Below, one piece after another: positions 43,047-54,599 of a stretch of DNA of 64,000 nucleotides. The DNA comes from Halichoerus grypus (taxonomy: Eukaryota > Chordata > Mammalia > Carnivora > Phocidae), in NCBI RefSeq assembly GCF_964656455.1, contig NC_135712.1, positions 97,316,294 to 97,380,293 of the forward strand. The letters are read 5' to 3'. The notes under the pieces were generated by a model that was given only the letters and a program-made list of their open reading frames with translations, made no database searches and had not been told where the DNA came from. The number at the start of each line of letters is the position of its first letter. The first letter of the stretch is position 1. Both the position numbers and the translations under genes were made by a program.

Positions 43047-44940
43047 TCATAGGCTAGGTATACAAAGAGGGAATGAATACAATGTTGACAATAGTAACAA
43101 TGCAAGAATTTCAATGCAGTGCACTACAAAATGGTAAGAAAGTGCATCCTGGACAATAAGAGTGCATCCATAGGACACAAGGAAGAGAAATCTGAAGAAA
43201 TCTTTAAATGGGTGCTGACTTAGGAGATACACTTGCTTTGCTGTCCCCAGCAACAAGACTTGCTGGAAATAGAAAAAAAAGGAAGGAGGGGTTCTGGTGG
43301 ACTGTACTAAGAAAGCTAATGTGCTTACAGAGGCTGGACCATTTGCAAACCACTGCATGGTTGAATGCACAGCATTTGCAAAGGCAAAACAAGTTCAGAC
43401 ATTATTTTGAAAGCCTCTGTGTGACATTAAAGAGAAACAAATGTTCCAACTGCAGAAAGTAAAAGAGCATCTCACCCAGCAGGTTACCCTTAAGACAAAT
43501 GCCTAAAAATGCATTATCCCAAAAGATCTGTCCATTCATGTGTGGACCTTCAAGTCAGGTGAAGAGAAAGTAGACACTACTTCAACTTCAGAGAACAATG
43601 CCAAGAACAAACCAGATATAATTCCCTAGCAAGACCAGTCTATAATCTCAGCAATGTACTGGAATGTTAATATGAAAAATCAAAGTATAAACACAGAGAA
43701 CATGAAGAGAAAGAATAAGGACAGACAAGTAGATAACTCTGAGATAGGTTTTGCCTGCAGATATGTTTTGTTTAGTCTACTTGGTGTTTTAGGCAAATAC
43801 TGAATGAATTCCCAACATTTAGAAATTAGAATATTTAATAACAGGAAGAAAAAAAAATTGGAGTTCTAACTTTGCAAAACCCAATTTCAAAACTGGGTTC
43901 ATATTCCTGAATGGCAAACATAACGAGTTACTCTTTTAGGGCACCTCCTCTTAAATTCACTAGAGTACCTATTTCATTTGCTAATACAGTTAATAATCCA
44001 TGAAGAATTAATGCACTTGTGTTCCCTGCCTGGCTCTTATATACACCAACATTAGGGATCTCCAGTTTAAAAATAGCAGTCTCCAAACTGAGCCAACCTC
44101 TAGGGCTCACAAAGATTTTCCAGTATATACGTGGACATGGATGGTTTTAAGAGAATCAAATTTCACATCTTGAACACACATATAACTCTTAAAATTTACT
44201 TGCCTTAGAAGACATTTGGTGGAGGTAACCAGCCTCTTTTCATTAGCAACAATGCCTTTCACAACTGTCCATCCTTACCTCATTAATCCCTAATTTTACT
44301 ATGTCACATTGTGCCAAGGTGTCAAAGTCTTTAGGTCAACAAACTACAGGGAGCATTCAAAGAATTGGTATCAGAATGTCTGCTATAGACAAAATAGGAC
44401 AAGCCATATATAGAACTTCAAGTCTTGGTCGATCTTAATAACTTAAACATGGCTTATAGAAATGATGTATTTTGACTTGTGATGGAATTTTCTGAATTTT
44501 TTTGTAGAGTGGAACTTAAGGAATATAGGACATTTTCATGTATCTATATTGCCTCCTTACTCCAGACTGCCTCTCTCCAGTTGTTGCCAAAACACACATT
44601 GTTGCTGAGGAAAGACCCATGAGATCAAACAAAGCATTGATCAGAAAAATTGATAAAAGCATTGCCTCTTTTCATTCAGGCAACAAATTCATAGTAAGGC
44701 TCCATGCATTTATTGAGCTAGCCATTCATCCATTCATCTTAGAATTAAAATTTCAGAAGCCAAATGGTTATCTCAGAAATCTATTTGTATTTAAACCCAG
44801 AGCCATATTTTTCTTGGTAAAAACTTAGTCTTATGTAGCACTTTGTAAAGGAGAAATGTCTTTGCCATTTAAGTTATATGATAGACATTATTTCATAGCT
44901 AGAATCAATCAAATCTGCAGATAAAATGTTTCAATAAAAA
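43047..44940. other. Gene-free stretch, 1.9 kb
   Basis: No gene or repeat named. The overlapping frames around 43047-43462 and the 96-residue frame 44538-44828 lack recognisable domains and codon bias. Confidence 0.4.
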
Positions 44941-44941
44941 T

Positions 44942-45158
44942 ATTTAAAACAGGGGTGTCTGGGTGGCTCAGTCATCAAGCGTCTGCCTTGGGCTCAGGTC
45001 ATGATCCCAGGGTCCTGGGATGCAGCCCTGCATCAGGCTCGCTGTTCAGCGGGAAGCCTGCTTCTCCCTTTCCCACTCCCCTGCTTGTGTTACCTTTCTC
45101 GCTGTCTCTCTCCGTCAAATAAATAAATAAAATCTTTTTTAAAAATACATTTAAAACA
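44942..45158 (+). mobile_element. Full-length Can-SINE
   Basis: Body 44952-45148: GGGGTGTCTGGGTGGCTCAG, AGCGTCTGCCTTGGGCTCAG, AGCGGGAAGCCTGCTTCTCC, CCGTCAAATAAATAAATAAA, ATCTTTTTTAAAAATAC tail. Target-site duplication ATTTAAAACA at 44942-44951 and 45149-45158. Confidence 0.95.
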
Positions 45159-46463
45159 TATGTTAATGTAGAAGCATTTTATCAAAAAATATTACACTCA
45201 ATATATTCATGAAATTTCAAGTTTCCCAGACATTTTTATAGTAGAATAATAGATATTTTAGCTAATAACAATTTGATAACTTAATAAAGCATTTTGGCTA
45301 AAAAATAAAGCCTTTTGGCTACTTCTATATAATTAAGAAATGGTCTGAGTAACCATTCTTTTACAAACCTAATAAATTCCAAATCTTAAAAAAAAAAGGA
45401 AGTAAAAAATAACTGAGATGTATATTGATAGATCAATGGATAGATGATGGTGTATCACAATATAACTTTTGAAATGTAACTCAAAAGGAGTTTAAAGCAT
45501 CTGTGACATTGTTATATTTTTCTCAAGCTTACATCTGCAAAACAAAAAGAGGAATAGAAGTGATGGCAGGTAATGTTTCATTTTAGCCTAATAGTCATCT
45601 ATAGGTACATAATCTTATTGAAAAACAAAACAATCCTTTATACTTCAAGATACATTATCCTCTACCTTTGCACTATTATTATAAATGTAAACAGAACATA
45701 TTATTTTTAATAAATATGCATTAAGTAACAATAATGAAAATGAAATCCACAATTAAACACCAAACCTATAATAAAATGAAATTTTTAAATGAATTGAATT
45801 TAAATATACACACATACTTTTGATGCAGAGAAGTAGAAAAGATGATCAATAAAATACTGTCAAGCATAGATATATAATGGGTAAATTCTGAACCCAGGGA
45901 TGGAATAGAAATGGGAGTTTAAGAAGAAAAGGAAACTATAATAAATTCATACACTTCCTTGCTTATTCCTATTTTTAAATGGATGATATTAGGTATCAGA
46001 TCAATAAAGTATTTCAACTCCAATGGATACATTTACAAGAGTGACTTCATAGTTTTAATGGCAATGTTTACATGTCGGAAATTACTCTTTTATATTGCTT
46101 AAACTTGTGATGAAAACTTTTTAGATCCCAATTTACAAATATATGAAGATGTGTATAATTTTTTCAAAAAAAGATTACTTGTCTAGGGAAAATTGAGATT
46201 TAAAAGTTTCTTGGTTACAAAATCTCATTCTTGATAAAGTAGTTACAGGCTTTTAGTTCCCTAGCCTTGTCACATGAGACCCTGAGGTAATAATATATAG
46301 TACTTCATAATCTGGTCAAAAGAATATTAGAAAATTAGGTAGGACTGAATTTTTGTGAGGGGTACAGCTGTGAAAAACTGGGGAAAGTAGATGCTAATAT
46401 AAGCAGATAAAAGCAACATGAAAATATTGTGAGATCACATTGTGGGAAAGATGGAAAATCAAT
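45159..46463. other. Gene-free AT-rich stretch
   Basis: Nothing recognised; poly-A near 45388. Confidence 0.4.
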
Positions 46464-46719
46464 AAGAGAATTTTAATTTTTTATCTTTTTAAGATTTATT
46501 TATTTATTTTAGAGAGAGAGAAAGTGGGGGCAGGAGCAGAGGGAGAAGAAGAGGGAGAGAATATCCAGCAGACCCTCTCCCCCCACCACCCCCCACTGAG
46601 CCCAGAACTGGATGTGGGGCTTGATCTCAAGACCCCGAGATCATGACCTGAGCCAAAAAACCAAGAATCAGACGCTCAACCAACTGAGCCACACAGGCGC
46701 CCCATCAAAGAGAATTTTA
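46464..46719 (-). mobile_element. Older full-length Can-SINE
   Basis: Body 46476-46707: AAGATTTATTTATTTATTTT, GAGGGAGAGAATATCCAGCA, GATGTGGGGCTTGATCTCAA, GAGATCATGACCTGAGCCAA, CAAGAATCAGACGCTCAACC, terminal CACACAGGCGCCCC. Target-site duplication AAGAGAATTTTA, 12 bp, perfect. Confidence 0.93.
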
Positions 46720-47097
46720 GGTTAATTATAAATAAAATATCTATGAATATTCTAAATTAGCCATCTCAAAGGAATGTTGAGAAGAAAAAAAAAAGCAAAA
46801 CTCATTTGAGTAAAGCTATTATATTTGGAGTAAACAAATTCTAAATGCTGGATGAAATAAAGAATAAACAATCTGACATCATTGAATAAAGGTAATGGAT
46901 AACATCTTAATACTAAGATGTAAGATTATATTAACAATTTACAAGAAAGAGTTAAGTTTACTATTATTGTTAATAGCTACATTGTTTCAGTCTAATTTAA
47001 AAACTTAAAGCAGACTTGCTAGATAATATGAAATATAATAGCTTTATAACGTTATAGAATAAAAAAATCTTTAAAACCTGATATTTAGTCAAAAAAC

Positions 47098-47285
47098 AAT
47101 ATTAGCTCCAATTTACCAAGTGCTTGTTAGAGACCAGACACTATTCTAACTTTTTACCTGCATCAGCTCATTATAATAACTCATTACACATTTTCCAGTC
47201 AACCCTCTGACTATATAATAGTAAAAGGCACTATTACTAATATTGCTAGTGATTTTAAAAAACTGAGGTACAGTCCCTGAAGACT
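47098..47285 (+). mobile_element. MIR
   Basis: TATTAGCTCCAATTTACCAA, GTGCTTGTTAGAGACCAGAC, ACTATTCTAACTTTTTACCT, GCATCAGCTCATTATAATAA and AACTGAGGTACAG follow MIR core order (acatttattgagcgcttactatgtgccaggcactgttcta...). Confidence 0.75.
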
Positions 47286-47580
47286 GAAATCAAGAAAATG
47301 AAAATGCTTAGCTCAGATAATTTATTTTTTACTTAATCCACAGCGTTTTCAAACTGAAAGATAAATTCAAGTCTCCTTGGCACAGAATCTCATCTTATCA
47401 ATGAAGCGACTGAGCATTGTGCCTGAACCAAAAGCAAGACCACAATTGGATACAAGCTCTCCTAACTCGTCATCCATTGCTTTAACATAATCATATATGT
47501 GATTAGCAATATGAGGAAAATAATTATAATGTCAAAGTGTTGTTCTGAGAAGTAAATTTTTTTTCCTGAGAAGTAAATTA
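47286..47580. other. Unassigned stretch next to the MIR
   Basis: 47390-47470 (AAGCGACTGAGCATTGTGCC, ACCACAATTGGATACAAGCT) may be the diverged 3' part of the MIR. Nothing else recognised. Confidence 0.35.
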
Positions 47581-47581
47581 T

Positions 47582-47685
47582 TAAAGGGCTGCTATGTGAG
47601 GTAAATTGGTTAATTCACATAAAACACCTAGAACAGTGCCTAGTATATAATTAGCACCCAATCAATTTGAACTAATATTGTTGTG
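47582..47685 (-). mobile_element. MIR fragment, antisense
   Basis: GGTTAATTCACATAAAACAC, then CTAGAACAGTGCCTAGTATA and TAATTAGCACCCAATCAAT, resemble antisense MIR (gtaaagcgcttagaacagtgcctggcacatagtaagcgctcaat). Confidence 0.65.
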
Positions 47686-49999
47686 TAGACTAATGATTAA
47701 TTTTATCTCACCTTTAAATATTTCATTTTGTTTGCAAATCTGAGATTTCTTTCATTATGTTCCACAATTTTAACCTTTACATATTTTTAAAGATACAATT
47801 ACATAAATGTGCAAAGCCTAAAATTCTTCAGTTAATGACTTAAAAATACAATTATTCAAAATTAGTTTTTGTACGGTTAAAAGTTGAAAATGTGTGATGT
47901 TCTCATCACTGACCCTATATTTCTGGCAATCAGTAATTATATCTGAATAGTCTAATGATGTTGTGAACATAGCCATCATGTTGTATGCCTAATAACGCAT
48001 GCAGGATTGAAGTTAATCACTTCAATATATATATTGAACTTCAAACAACACATAACCTTTTTTTTCTTTTTTTTTTCCTGACATGGGATACTTTAGTAGT
48101 GCACAATTGATTTTTAGTGCAGTGCTGCTGAAGACAGGAGATTAGGAGACTGGGAAAAAGAGACTACATATTTCTAGAAATATATCAGTCTTGGAGCGGG
48201 GGTGAATTTATAGTTTGCAAAAGACCTCTCCTCCAAACCAATATATCCTCAGAGAACATGCCCATAGTCATACCCATTAAGAACCTGGGCCCTAAGGAAA
48301 TATGACTAATATTAAGGATAAATAAGAGTCTGGGGCTATGTTGTGTATAGTTGCTAGAAAAAACAGAACAGTTGAGTGATTAACTTCTGAATAAATTAAT
48401 GAGATGTTTTAGACAACACCCAGATGAAAATTAAAAACTTTATAAAGAAATTTAAAAGTTATAGATTTGGTGTACTCAACAAAAAACATCCAAGTATGTG
48501 TAAACACTCAGAATTTCAACTGATAATTTTAATTTTCATCCAGATAGCATCATAAACACAGGCACTCTGGCCCTTTTAATTTGGGGAGGGAGGGAAAACA
48601 GGGGAGTGGAACAGGTGGGTTATAGGAAGAAACTAGTGTCATATCTATCATGTTTTGTGGTCAGGAAATTATAATTCCATTCTTAACTTCTTCAGCGTCA
48701 TATTGTCAGTTTCTATTTCATCTGTATTTATTAATTATTTTCTGAGGGAAAATAGTGGTTTGCACTCATGTGTAGTAAGAGTTATCTAGAACAGTCCATG
48801 TAAAATACCACAAATTCCACAAGTAAATATCTATGTGGATTTTTTTCTGGACTATGAGCTCAGTTGGTGCTATATAAATATAGAGTATATCATTTCACCA
48901 TTTATATAATTGACATTTACCACAGTTGTTAAATATTTAGTTAGAATGTTCACAGTACAGTCTTGTCAGCTTGAAAACTATGGGACTCCAGGTGCTGCTT
49001 GTGAGAATTTATGTTTTCAATAAAATGTCCTCCAATATGAGCAGCTGTGTTTTATCAAGAAGTTTCAAATCCATAACATTCAGTTCCTTCTTTCTTTCTT
49101 ACATTCTACATGTGCTCACGTTCAGAGGCCAAAATATATATCTGAGAAAGAAAAAATGCAGAGTTCAAAAGAGGGAGAAGAGAGAGGGAGGGGGGAGAGG
49201 GAGAACAAAAACCCAAACAGATAGTGATCAACTCAGAGCCTTTTCTTTTGAGCTTTTCATAAACTTTGTGTAGACAAGAGAAATAATGACACTGGTTATT
49301 TTGTCCCCATGAGGTATTATTGCATCATTTGGAAATATTTAAAGATTATGAGGGATTTTTCTTAATTTAGATTAGAATATTTCAAACCACGTTTTTAAGA
49401 ATAATTCAACCAATTACATATTTACATTAAAATACAAATAATATGAATACAAAGCTGTCTAGTTAAAGAAGATAGAATGATGTCACATGTTTATATTTGT
49501 TCCATCCTCAAAACTCTATTAAAATGGCAGAAAATAGGATTTAACTTTTCTTGTTGTTGTTAAGTTAAAGCACCTAAAAGGACACAGTGAACAGGAGAGG
49601 AAATATCAAAACAACTTTAGGAGCTGTAGACAGATTTATGAATGGTGACTTAACATACACAAGGAAGCCAAATCCTAAAGCTGAATTCTAAAGCCATGGT
49701 ATCAAAATAAAGCAACCCAGTTTACACTACAGGGATTGTTATCATCTGGTATCTCTCAGAAAGAGAGGGTGAGAGTGAGGCTAAACTAAACGGGGATAAT
49801 TTGAAAGTGTGTTTAAGAAATAGTTAGACCCATAAAGACTCTCCCCTCATCTGCACTGCCAGGTAATTTCTCTTCCTTTATGCTATCAGAAGTCTGGAGT
49901 TTTCTTCTCTGTGGTGGGTCAAATATTTTCTATCAGTAGAAGTATCACACTTCTAAGAGAATAAGATGCCATATAAAGCCACACAGACAACAAATAAAA
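47686..49999. other. Gene-free stretch, 2.3 kb
   Basis: No gene or named repeat. T-rich run at 48060-48077. The 100-residue frame 48971-49273 ends in a purine-rich tract and has no motif. Confidence 0.4.
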
Positions 50000-50625
50000 A
50001 GCTCTGAGAAATCATAATTTTATAGTAAAAATGAAGGAAAGAAAGGTAAAATTGCAGAATCTTCTAGAACACAGAGCAGAAGAAATTGCAAATTAGGAAA
50101 GTAAGGAGTAAGTAAAAAACTTTTATTTTAGATGCTCCAAATTCAAATAACAGGAGCTCCAGAAAGATAAACTAAAAAAAAGAGAGAAAAATATGAAATA
50201 AGTAACGTTAAATGTCATAAGAAGTGAGAGCTATGAATTGTCTAATTGTAAAGGATTACTGATTGTCCAGGAAAATAAATTAAAAATATCAATGTCCTTA
50301 CTTATCGTCCCGAAATTTTAGAATACACAGACTAAAGAAACCATTCTAAAAGTTTTCATAGAGAAACAATAATTTTAGCTATTAATATAAGGAAGGTGTA
50401 CACAGCATGACATAAGACTTTTCAACAGCAACACTAGAAGCTAAAGAAAATGAAGGAAAGCCTTCCAAATTCTGAGGGAAAATAACTTCCACCTGGAATA
50501 ACATATCCAACCAAATTATCTACTAGATGTAAAGGTACAATAAGCACATTATCAATATGCAAAATTTCCCAAAAATGACCTGTGTCATTTCTCAACTCTG
50601 AGAAAAAAAATTGAATGTAAATTGT
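50000..50625 (+). mobile_element. L1M/HAL1 ORF1-side fragment, sense
   Basis: CAAATAACAGGAGCTCCAGA, then TTTTCAACAGCAACACTAGA, AGCTAAAGAAAATGAAGGAA, TTCCAAATTCTGAGGGAAAA and CCACCTGGAATAACATATCC, match the old L1M/HAL1 stretch 'ttttcaacagcaacactgaaagctagaagacaatgg...'. Heavily decayed. Confidence 0.6.
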
Positions 50626-50675
50626 TTAGGTTTAGGTTTTGTTTACCTAACAACCTTCTTGAACAGTGGAGAAAA

Positions 50676-50916
50676 TGAAGTCAAATTTCTTTTTTTTTTA
50701 ACTCTCTTTTTTTAAAGATTTTATTTATTTATTTGTCAGAGAGAGAGCGAGCACAAGCAGGGGAAGCGTCAGGTAGAGGGAGAGGGAGAAGCAGGCTCCC
50801 TGCTGAGTAAGGAGCCTGATGCGGAGCTCCATCCCAGGACCCTGGGATCATGACCTGAGCCGAAGGCAGACGCTTAACTGACTGAGCCACCCAGGCGTCC
50901 CTGAAGTCAAATCTCT
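50676..50916 (-). mobile_element. Full-length Can-SINE
   Basis: Body 50691-50901: AAAGATTTTATTTATTTATT, GAGCGAGCACAAGCAGGGGA, AGGAGCCTGATGCGGAGCTC, GAAGGCAGACGCTTAACTGA, terminal CCACCCAGGCGTCCC. Target-site duplication TGAAGTCAAAT(T/C)TCT, 15 bp, one mismatch. Confidence 0.95.
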
Positions 50917-50999
50917 TATAGAAAACAAAGCATTTCTTTACCACAATCAATATCATTATATATTTCAGAATTGTCATTAAAAGATAGAAGAAACTGACC

Positions 51000-51500
51000 C
51001 AGTTTAAAGAAAAATGATGCCCATGACATAAATAGAATATAAACAGGTATGGGCAAAAATTGACAACAAAATTGTGGGAATTTTTCCTGAAATTAATAAA
51101 GAATTGAATTTTCTGAAATGAAAAGGACCCACCCTAATTTAGGGAAATTGATTCAAAGTCATCTGTACTGAGACAAATAATTGAATTTCAAGGATAAAAA
51201 GCTTATCAAACATTTAGAGGGAGAAATAAGGGAAGTCATTCTTCAATGTTTTCCAGAGCATGATGACCCATAGTAAATCCCGAAGACAATGGAGCAATGA
51301 CTGTAAAATTATGAAGACCCAAGAGTGGTGTACCCATCCAAATGCATTTAACTATAGAAGAAGCAGGAAAGCATTTCTAAACATAAAAGCCTTTTTAGAT
51401 GTAACAACTAGGAAAATCCAGGCAAGTCAAAATAAAAATGATAAGCCCTGATAAAATAATAATGACCAGTATTAAATCATTCATATATAAAACTGTCTAA
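51000..51500 (+). mobile_element. Second L1M/HAL1 fragment, sense
   Basis: AATCCCGAAGACAATGGAGC, AATGACTGTAAAATTATGAA and GTGTACCCATCCAAATGCA parallel the same L1M/HAL1 region as 50000-50625, so the two are overlapping copies or a rearranged element. The 63-residue frame 51260-51451 lies in it. Confidence 0.5.
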
Positions 51501-51743
51501 AATGTGACTACAGAAATTAAATGTCATACTATATATTATATAACATATATGTGTTGTAATAACATATAATATATATGCCATGATAACAACAAACAAAAAT
51601 TGGGAGGCAGAGTGGAAAATAGCAGATAATGAAAATCTATTAATTTTCTCAACTTATTTGATGGAGAATTAACAAATATTGAATAAACTTGAAAAATAAA
51701 GAAATAATGTAAGTAGTCATATACCATTTCAGAAGGAACATTA

Positions 51744-51931
51744 GAAAAATAATAATGAAGCTACCATACGATCCAGCAATTGCACTACTGGGTATTTACC
51801 CCAAAGATACAAATGTAGGGATCCGAAGGGGTACGTGCACCCCGATGTTTATAGCAGCAATGTCCACAATAGCCAAACTGTGGAAAGAGCCTAGATGTCC
51901 ATCAACAGATGAATGGATAAAGAAGATTTGG

Positions 51932-51983
<52 letters not shown>

Positions 51984-52602
51984 GGAATATTATGCAGCCA
52001 TCAAAAGGAATGAGATCTTGCCATTTGCAACGATGTGGATGGAACTGGAGGGTATTATGCTGAGCGAAATAAGTCAAACAGAGAAAGACATGTATCATAT
52101 GACCTCACTGATATGAGGAACTCTTAATCTCAGGAAACAAACTGAGGGTTGCTGGAGTGGGGGGGGGTGGGAGGGATGAGGTGACTGGGTGATAGACACT
52201 GGGGAGGATATGTGCTCTGGTAAGCGCTGTGAATTGTGCAAGACTGTTGAATCTCAGATCTGTACCTCTGAAACAAATAATGCAATATATGTTAAGAAAA
52301 AAAAAAAAGAAGATAGCAGGAGGGGAAGAATGAAGGGGGGGAAATCGGAGGGAGAGACGAACCACGGGAGACGATGGACTCTGAAAAACAAACTGAGGGT
52401 TCTAGAGGGGAGGGGGGTGGGAGGATGGGTGAGCCTGGTGATGCGTATTAAAGAGGGCACATTCTGCATGGAGCACTGGGTGTTATGCACAAACAATGAA
52501 TCATGGAACACTACATGTAAAACTAATGATGTAATGTATGGTGATTAACATAACAATAAAAAAGTTTAAAAAAAAGTAAAAAAAAAGAAAAATAATAATG
52601 AA
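51744..52602 (+). mobile_element. Young carnivore L1 3' end with 16-bp target-site duplication
   Basis: Insert 51760-52586. It holds ORF2 C-terminal codons ([18 protein letters not shown]), a CA microsatellite, the ORF2 end (MEYYAAIKRNEI ... MTSLI, stop near 52116), the 3'UTR and an A-rich tail. GAAAAATAATAATGAA is repeated exactly at 51744-51759 and 52587-52602. The CA tract has thrown the final ORF2 codons out of frame with the upstream part. A 119-residue frame, 52189-52548, spans the 3'UTR. Confidence 0.95.
51935..51980. repeat. (AC)n microsatellite inside L1 ORF2
   Basis: About 23 AC dinucleotides. Upstream ORF2 reads ...DEWIKKIWYTHTH and the downstream C-terminus reads THTMEYYAAI in another frame, so the length of the tract breaks the reading frame. 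Other L1 copies carry short IYT- or IHT-like residues at this place. Confidence 0.95.
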
Positions 52603-52945
52603 ATCAAGGAGGTTAAGAAAAGAGGGTGAATTGAAGTAAAAGTTAGTTACTCTTTTTATCCTTCATAACATGTAAATATTGCCTAACATTGCTAATTCAG
52701 AAAAATGTGCATATGTATCTATATCTACACCAATATCTACATAGATAAAAACTACTACAATAACTAACACAGTCAGAATGTACTTATATAACTATCCATC
52801 TATGTCTAGATCTTATCTACACTGGTAAATAAATATTTATTTGGAGAAATGAACAAAACTTATAACAGATGTTATTCTGGGGAAAGGAAATAAAAAGTGA
52901 ATGCTTTTAATGTTTTTTTTTTTTTTACCTTTTATACTACTAGGA
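52603..52945. other. Gene-free stretch
   Basis: ATCTATATCTACACCAATAT-type low-complexity sequence at 52715-52830, otherwise nothing recognised. Confidence 0.4.
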
Positions 52946-53136
52946 TTTTTTTTTTTTTTAATTTATTTGAGAGAGAGAGAATGAGAGAGAGCAAGCACAT
53001 GAGAGGGGGGAGGGTCAGAGGGAGAAGCAGACTCCCCGCCGAGCAGGGAACCCGATGCGGGACTCGATCCAGGGACTCCAGGATCATGACCTGAGCCGAA
53101 GGCAGTCGCTTAACCAACTGAGCCACCCAGGCGCCC
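52946..53136 (-). mobile_element. Can-SINE, CTCTCATG subtype
   Basis: TTTTTTTAATTTATTTGAGA, GCACATGAGAGGGGGGAGGG, GAACCCGATGCGGGACTCGA, GAAGGCAGTCGCTTAACCAA, terminal CCACCCAGGCGCCC. The AAAGATTTT tail unit is lost. No clear target-site duplication found. CpGs well preserved. Confidence 0.93.
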
Positions 53137-53298
53137 GCAATTTATCAAATACATTTTTCAGAGGCAGTGATCATTAGAACACTTGGACAATTGAGGGTCT
53201 TCAAATAAGCCAAAGAAAGAATATTGCACATCGTACACTCTATTTTATTTTGTTCTTTTAAATTTTGTCCTCTAGTTGTGAATAGTTGATGTTTTAGT

Positions 53299-53429
53299 GG
53301 CATTATCTAGGGGTACCTAGCTGGCTCAGTTGGTAGAGCATGTGACTCTTAGTCTTAGGGTCCTGAGTTTAAGCCCCACGTTGGGATTACTTTAAAAAAA
53401 TAAGTAAATAAAAAAGGAGGCATTATCTA
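53299..53429 (+). mobile_element. Old tRNA-Lys-like Can-SINE
   Basis: Body 53310-53418: CTAGCTGGCTCAGTTGGTAG, AGCATGTGACTCTTAGTCTT, CCTGAGTTTAAGCCCCACGT, TGGGATTACTTTAAAAAAAT. It resembles a tRNA-Lys(CTT) with an A-rich tail. Target-site duplication GGCATTATCTA at 53299-53309 and 53419-53429. Confidence 0.92.
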
Positions 53430-53593
53430 AACGATTTTAGCTCCTAAAAGTTTGTTGATAAATTATTTACTAATATGAGCAAATGGAGAACTTTCTAATT
53501 ACATAAACCAAATATATTTCTTTTTTATTGGTTTGGAAAGAAACTTGTATGATTTTAAGAGCCCCCAGAATCTGCCTTTCCTATTACCTAAAT

Positions 53594-53824
53594 AAGAAAT
53601 ATGTTAACAGGGGCGCCTGGGTGGCTCAGTCGTTAAGCGTCTGCCTTTGGCTCAGGTCATGGTCCCAGGGTCCTGGGATCGAGCCCCGCATCGGGCTCTC
53701 TGCTCCGCGGGAAGCCTGCTTCTCCCTCTCCCACTCCCCCTGCTTGTTTCCTCTCTCGCTCTGTCTCTCTCTGTCAAATAAATAAATAAAATCTTTAAAA
53801 AAAAAAAAAAGAAATATGTTAACA
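53594..53824 (+). mobile_element. Full-length, well-preserved Can-SINE
   Basis: Body 53610-53808 matches the expected full element: GGGGCGCCTGGGTGGCTCAG, TCGTTAAGCGTCTGCCTTTG, TCGAGCCCCGCATCGGGCTC, CCACTCCCCCTGCTTGTTTC, CTGTCAAATAAATAAATAAA, ATCTTT(A)n. Perfect 16-bp target-site duplication AAGAAATATGTTAACA. A good in-window reference for the family. Confidence 0.97.
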
Positions 53825-54599
53825 TCGTTCACCAACATCTGATCCTCGTCACCTTCCATGACATGGGAGGATGGATATACACCCTCCCACCTTGAGGTGG
53901 GACACACAGGGTCATATAACAAATTCTAGCAGATGATCTGTAGGTAGGTAGAAGCTATGCACCTCACTTTCTGACTGGAGAATTTAACTGCCAGAGACCC
54001 TACAGCCTCACTTCCCCTGTGGTGGTGAATGGGAAAGATTCTTAACCAAGTGCCTCTGATGAGCAAAACCCTTAAAGCCCTCTTGGACATACGGAGGAAG
54101 AAGGGAGAAATAAATCTTTGTTGTATTTAGCCAATGAGAATATGGGGCTATTTGTGCCTACATTCTAACAGACACTGTCCTGATATAAGAGTCTTAATGT
54201 AGAAATCAAAAACTATGTTGAAGTTAAAGTCTGAAAAGTCTGAGGGAGCTGTATTTACTCTCCTGCATATTAAGTTTTAAGTTACCTATAGCAATTGTTG
54301 TTGGTTTTTTTTTCCAAAGGAAGAATCATGAATACTACAATTTTAAGTAGATTTATGAATTCCTGTTGTTACACAATTTTGAACTCCACTTTTATTAAAA
54401 TTCACTGGTTATTTTCTTAGTACAAAATTTTATCATAAAGCAAGCTTAAGACAGAAGTGTCAACCATGATTTGCATTTTTAATTTTAATATTTTTCTTAT
54501 GTGTTTGAATTTTAACAACATGGAGTTAGAAGTGTCAGTTCTAGTTTTAAGTAACTATATATTAATATGTATTTGTATGGATGTGTATATATGTGTCTG
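53825..54599. other. Gene-free stretch
   Basis: No gene. The part 53830-54180 (ACCTTCCATGACATGGGAGG, CACCTTGAGGTGGGACACAC) is somewhat GC-richer and unassigned. Confidence 0.35.

Noticed and set aside
42596..43114. 172-residue minus-strand open frame rich in FLSF
   Set aside because: It is the translation of the GAAA microsatellite; no protein family is implied.
52189..52548. 119-residue open frame as a host gene
   Set aside because: Lies entirely in an L1 3'UTR; a sister copy at 55144-55515 shows it is repeat-borne.
53310..53388. tRNA-Lys gene
   Set aside because: It resembles tRNA-Lys(CTT) but has broken stems, an A-rich tail and an 11-bp target-site duplication: a SINE. The same applies to 39218-39300 and 35641-35756.
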